This document shows positions 37,809-40,224 of a stretch of 40,224 bases of DNA, in pieces. The position numbers and the translations under genes were made by a program. Origin of the DNA: Bacteroidales bacterium. Lineage in GTDB: Bacteria > Bacteroidota > Bacteroidia > Bacteroidales > UBA932. Location: NCBI GenBank assembly GCA_017651465.1, contig JAGCCX010000055.1:1-40224 (forward strand). Direction: 5' to 3'. Below the pieces are notes generated by a model. The model was not told the DNA's origin, did no database searches, and was given only the letters and a program-made list of their open reading frames with translations. Position 1 is the stretch's first letter; the number at the start of each line of letters is the position of its first letter.

Positions 37809-39164
37809 TTATTTGCAGAGCAGAACGGTAGCACGGTTCTTCTCAGGGATACGGGAGATGCGCTCGGTGTCACCGTACCAGTAGGTCTCGATGCGGGAAG
37901 GATCGATACCTGCAGCCTGAAGGGCCTCGCTTACGATGTTGGAACGATTCTCGGAGAGTACCCAGTTACCGTCGGGAGTACCGGTCTCCTTGTCAGCGAA
38001 GGAGCAGAGAACTGCCTTGGCCTCAGGATTGGCTTTGAGCTTCTTGAGGAGGTTGTTGATCTTGTAGCGCTCCTGGTTGCGGATATCGTACTTGCCGATC
38101 ACATAGTAAACAACGTTGGAAGACTTCTTGGCAGCCTCGATAGCGTCGGCGAGAGCCTGTGCGCGAGCAGCCTCGGCAGCGGCCTTGTCGGCAGCTTCCT
38201 TCTCGGCGGCTTCCTTGGCGGCAGCCTCGTCAGCGGCCTTCTTGTTCTCACGAGCCTTTGCAACTGCGTCGTTCAGAGCGTCGGTGCCCTTCTTGATAGC
38301 GTCGATGTCCTTAGCGGCGATAGCATCCTGGAGAGCCTTGATAGCGTCGTTGATGGCAGCAACATCCTCAGGGAGGAAGTCATTCTCAGCCATAGCCTTC
38401 TTTGCGTTCTCGATGGCCTTCAGAGCAGCGTCGATAGCATCCTGGAGAGCCTTGTCGGCAGCAGCCTGTGCAGCAGCGGCCTGTGCGGCGGCAGCAGCAG
38501 CGGCGGCAGCGGCGGCCTCAGCAGCTTTCTTCTTGCCTGCAGCAGCGCCGAAGTTGAACTTAAGGCCTGCGAGGAGGTTGATCTGCTGGTCGGTCTCGAT
38601 AGCGTAGGAACCGGTCTTGGAGTTGAACTTGTCGGAGTGGAAGTTCTCGACAGCCTCAATCTCGATAGCCAGGAGGTCGGTCAGACGGATGTCCAGACCG
38701 ATACCGGCACGGGCCACGGTGTTGAACTTGACAGGATCCCAGTAATAAACAAAAGCATCGGACTTCTCGGCACCGTTCTTCAGGTAAGCAACGCCACCGA
38801 CACCAAGGAAGATGTAAGGATTGAGAATCCTCTCCTTGTACCCCCAAAGATTGCAGATGTCGAGGGTAGCATCAACTGCGAGCTGGGCGAAGTTGAAGTC
38901 GTAAGCGTTCTTGGTCAGCACGTTATAGCCTTTGCCCTGCCAACCGGAGATGTCGGCGCGGAGACCGAACACGGGGCTGATCTGATAACCGAGGTCAAGA
39001 GCCGCAGCAGGAGAGATAAGCTGGGTGAACTGGGGTGCCTCACCACTGGTGTAGGCGGCGCCACCCTTAATACCGAGCTGGAAACCGGGATAGAAAATGT
39101 CCTGGGCAAATGCGCTGGTGGCCATCACGAGCACAGATGCAATAACTAAAAATACTCTTTTCAT
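37809..39164 (-). CDS. OmpA-family outer membrane protein with Ala-rich helical insert
   Basis: 451 residues. Signal peptide (1-20, SAFAQ), then an eight-stranded beta-barrel region (about 25-208, strands such as GLRADISGWQ, YIFLGVGGVAYLK, LLAGLKFNFG), an unusually long Ala/Lys/Asp-rich alpha-helical segment (about 210-350) and an OmpA-like peptidoglycan-binding domain (about 352-451, LLKKLKANPEAKAVL, SENRSNIVSEALQAAGI). The insert has a long poly-Ala stretch and a helix resembling the DnaK lid bundle. It should tether the outer membrane to the cell wall. Promoter TTTG-N20-TATAATTG (39210-39241) lies upstream. Confidence 0.88.
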   Translation of the reverse strand: MKRVFLVIASVLVMATSAFAQDIFYPGFQLGIKGGAAYTSGEAPQFTQLISPAAALDLGYQISPVFGLRADISGWQGKGYNVLTKNAYDFNFAQLAVDATLDICNLWGYKERILNPYIFLGVGGVAYLKNGAEKSDAFVYYWDPVKFNTVARAGIGLDIRLTDLLAIEIEAVENFHSDKFNSKTGSYAIETDQQINLLAGLKFNFGAAAGKKKAAEAAAAAAAAAAAQAAAAQAAADKALQDAIDAALKAIENAKKAMAENDFLPEDVAAINDAIKALQDAIAAKDIDAIKKGTDALNDAVAKARENKKAADEAAAKEAAEKEAADKAAAEAARAQALADAIEAAKKSSNVVYYVIGKYDIRNQERYKINNLLKKLKANPEAKAVLCSFADKETGTPDGNWVLSENRSNIVSEALQAAGIDPSRIETYWYGDTERISRIPEKNRATVLLCK

Positions 39165-39209
39165 ACTTTATAAATAGATAAAATTATATCCCTTTAAGGA
39201 ATTATCGCA

Positions 39210-39241
39210 CAATTATAACTATTTTTTGGCAATAATCCAAA
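39210..39241 (-). promoter_or_regulatory. Promoter of the ompA-like gene
   Basis: TTTG (39238-39241), 20-bp spacer and TATAATTG (39210-39217), one base off TAnnTTTG. It leaves a leader of about 40 nt before the ATG at 39164. Confidence 0.55.
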
Positions 39242-39255
39242 TAAAGACAAGCAGT

Positions 39256-39951
39256 TTAGAGGTCTTTAAAACCAACGCCCCCTTCACACGCCGGGCCTGC
39301 ATCCAGAACCGTTACCGGGCAGCCTGCAGTTATGCTTCCATCGGCTTCGGAAGTGACCGTAATGACCGCCCTGCCGGTACCCAGCGCCTTGACCCTGCCC
39401 CTATTTGCATCAACTGCAGCCACTTCGGGATTGCTGCTGCTCCATTTGAGCGCGGGCTTTGAGGGCGGGGCCGAACTGTCCTCTCCTACAGCAGTGGCGC
39501 TCAGGTCGAATTGCTCTCCCCTGGTAAGGATTATTCCCCCAGGATGAGAAAGCCTCACAGAGGCCACGCTATTTACACTGACCTTGATGCGGGCGGTACT
39601 TTGATAATCGCCGTCGATGGTATGAACAGTAATCGCCGCCCAGCCGGCGGAGAGCCCCGTCACGTTCCCTTGACTGTCCACATAAGCTATCCCTCCCCCG
39701 GAATGAGTCCAGCGTACGCTCTGGTCGGTGGCATTGGATGGATAAACCGTAACTATCAACGGCTTGGTTTGCCCGACATACAGTTCCAGCAGCCTGGGAT
39801 TCACATCCACGCCTCGCACTCTGACCTGCCCGCTTGCAGCCTGCGCCACCGGCGCGGGAGGAGTCATCTGTTCAAACTTTTCAAGTCCTGCAGACGTGCA
39901 GGCCACGGCAAAAAGCAGGGCCCCAAGCCCCACAAAGCAAAAATCTTTCAT
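39256..39951 (-). CDS. Lipoprotein with two Big_2 (bacterial immunoglobulin-like) domains
   Basis: 231 residues. Lipoprotein signal with lipobox AVAC (Cys18), a short Pro/Ala linker, then two Big_2-like domains: about 46-128 (VDVNPRLLELYVGQTKPL, AGWAAITVHTIDGD) and about 130-222 (VRLSHPGGIILTRGEQFDL, GTGRAVITVTSEADGS). Such Ig-like domains are used in surface adhesion or carbohydrate binding. No catalytic domain. It lies upstream of the OmpA-type gene on the same strand, but that gene has its own promoter. Confidence 0.8.
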   Translation of the reverse strand: MKDFCFVGLGALLFAVACTSAGLEKFEQMTPPAPVAQAASGQVRVRGVDVNPRLLELYVGQTKPLIVTVYPSNATDQSVRWTHSGGGIAYVDSQGNVTGLSAGWAAITVHTIDGDYQSTARIKVSVNSVASVRLSHPGGIILTRGEQFDLSATAVGEDSSAPPSKPALKWSSSNPEVAAVDANRGRVKALGTGRAVITVTSEADGSITAGCPVTVLDAGPACEGGVGFKDL

Positions 39952-39972
39952 AGTTCAGTTAGTTATTAAGTT

Positions 39973-40224
39973 TTAAATAAATCGTACGGAACTTAGTTGA
40001 GAGCAAAAAGAGCGGATTCCGGACTCAATCCGCCGAATTGTTTTTTCTGATGGCTTACGGTATCCGCTGATGTAATGACCAAGCTGTTTTTGATTAATCC
40101 CGGTTATCCTTTCCAATCCGGCCAGGCTGAAGGCGAAGGCATATTCCTGCAAAAAAGATGGTACATCGTATTTAAATACAAAATCGGCTTCTTCAAACGG
40201 CTGGCCGCTACTCTCGATGAACTC
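39973..40224 (-). CDS. HicB-like/HTH regulator, 5' part cut by window edge
   Basis: 83 C-terminal codons and the TAA stop (39973-39975) are visible; the gene enters from the right edge. The C terminus reads FLQEYAFAFSLAGLERITG then INQKQLGHYISGYRKPSEKT, an HTH of the type found at the C terminus of Bacteroidales HicB-like antitoxins, ending SFCSQLSSVRF. The N-terminal HicB fold would lie outside the window. A toxin partner cannot be seen here. Confidence 0.65.
   Translation of the reverse strand, partial: EFIESSGQPFEEADFVFKYDVPSFLQEYAFAFSLAGLERITGINQKQLGHYISGYRKPSEKTIRRIESGIRSFCSQLSSVRFI

Noticed and set aside
38116-38607. 163-codon plus-strand ORF opposite the OmpA insert
   Set aside because: Ala/Ser-only translation caused by the low-complexity GC-rich insert on the other strand.

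Overview
The window looks like the chromosome of a Bacteroidales (Bacteroidota) bacterium. The evidence is repeated sigma-ABfr-type -7 boxes (TAnnTTTG, several with a TTTG-like -33 box 19-20 bp upstream), almost no Shine-Dalgarno sequences, an ExbB/4-TM/ExbD/ExbD cluster, a fimbrillin-like lipoprotein, two lipoproteins with a Fib_succ_major-type domain, a DUF6794 protein and typical Bacteroidales gene orders such as yceD-rpmF. No species can be named from the sequence alone.

Layout. 1-1387: truncated RsmF-type methyltransferase and SRPBCC gene (-), divergent from a Nudix gene (+) across face-to-face -7 boxes. 1440-5508: queA-dprA-tatD-ansA housekeeping run. 5590-10804: ExbB, small membrane protein, two ExbD, then asnS, udk and a TonB-like transducer. 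10805-12488: a REP-associated tyrosine transposase (RAYT) island with an unknown partner gene and four REP hairpins. 12518-17310: minus-strand operon lipoprotein / acyl-CoA synthetase / dCMP deaminase / S41 protease, divergent from an 811-residue patatin-barrel protein. 19811-22021: a minus-strand sensing locus (small LuxR HTH, lipoprotein, membrane TPR-LuxR regulator).

22022-35240 is an accessory region, visibly more AT-rich in its first part and full of decay. It holds a broken hipBA module, a 775-bp gene-poor stretch with a consensus promoter driving a possible small RNA and a 45-residue basic ORF, a replication-initiator-like gene with a NUMOD3-like partner, a DUF6794 gene, a deleted resolvase, and a large serine recombinase whose 3' end lies in a 48-bp copy of the 3' part of tRNA-Arg(CCU). 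The intact tRNA is 6.75 kb away at 35241-35312. Between the two copies lie a frameshifted DUF1016 nuclease gene, a guanine deaminase remnant, a second sensing locus (42-residue peptide, fimbrillin/Fib_succ_major lipoprotein, membrane-anchored propeller-AraC regulator), and a Fic gene whose promoter carries five copies of a 12-bp repeat.

35241-40224 returns to the backbone: tRNA-Arg, rpmF, yceD, typA, an OmpA-family protein with a long Ala-rich helical insert, a Big_2 lipoprotein and a truncated HicB-like/HTH gene, all on the minus strand.

The most notable items are the tRNA-Arg duplication tied to the recombinase, the RAYT with its co-transcribed unknown gene and REP pairs, the Fic iteron promoter, the orphan RNA locus near 23.5 kb, and two parallel loci pairing a Fib_succ_major lipoprotein with a membrane-spanning HTH regulator.
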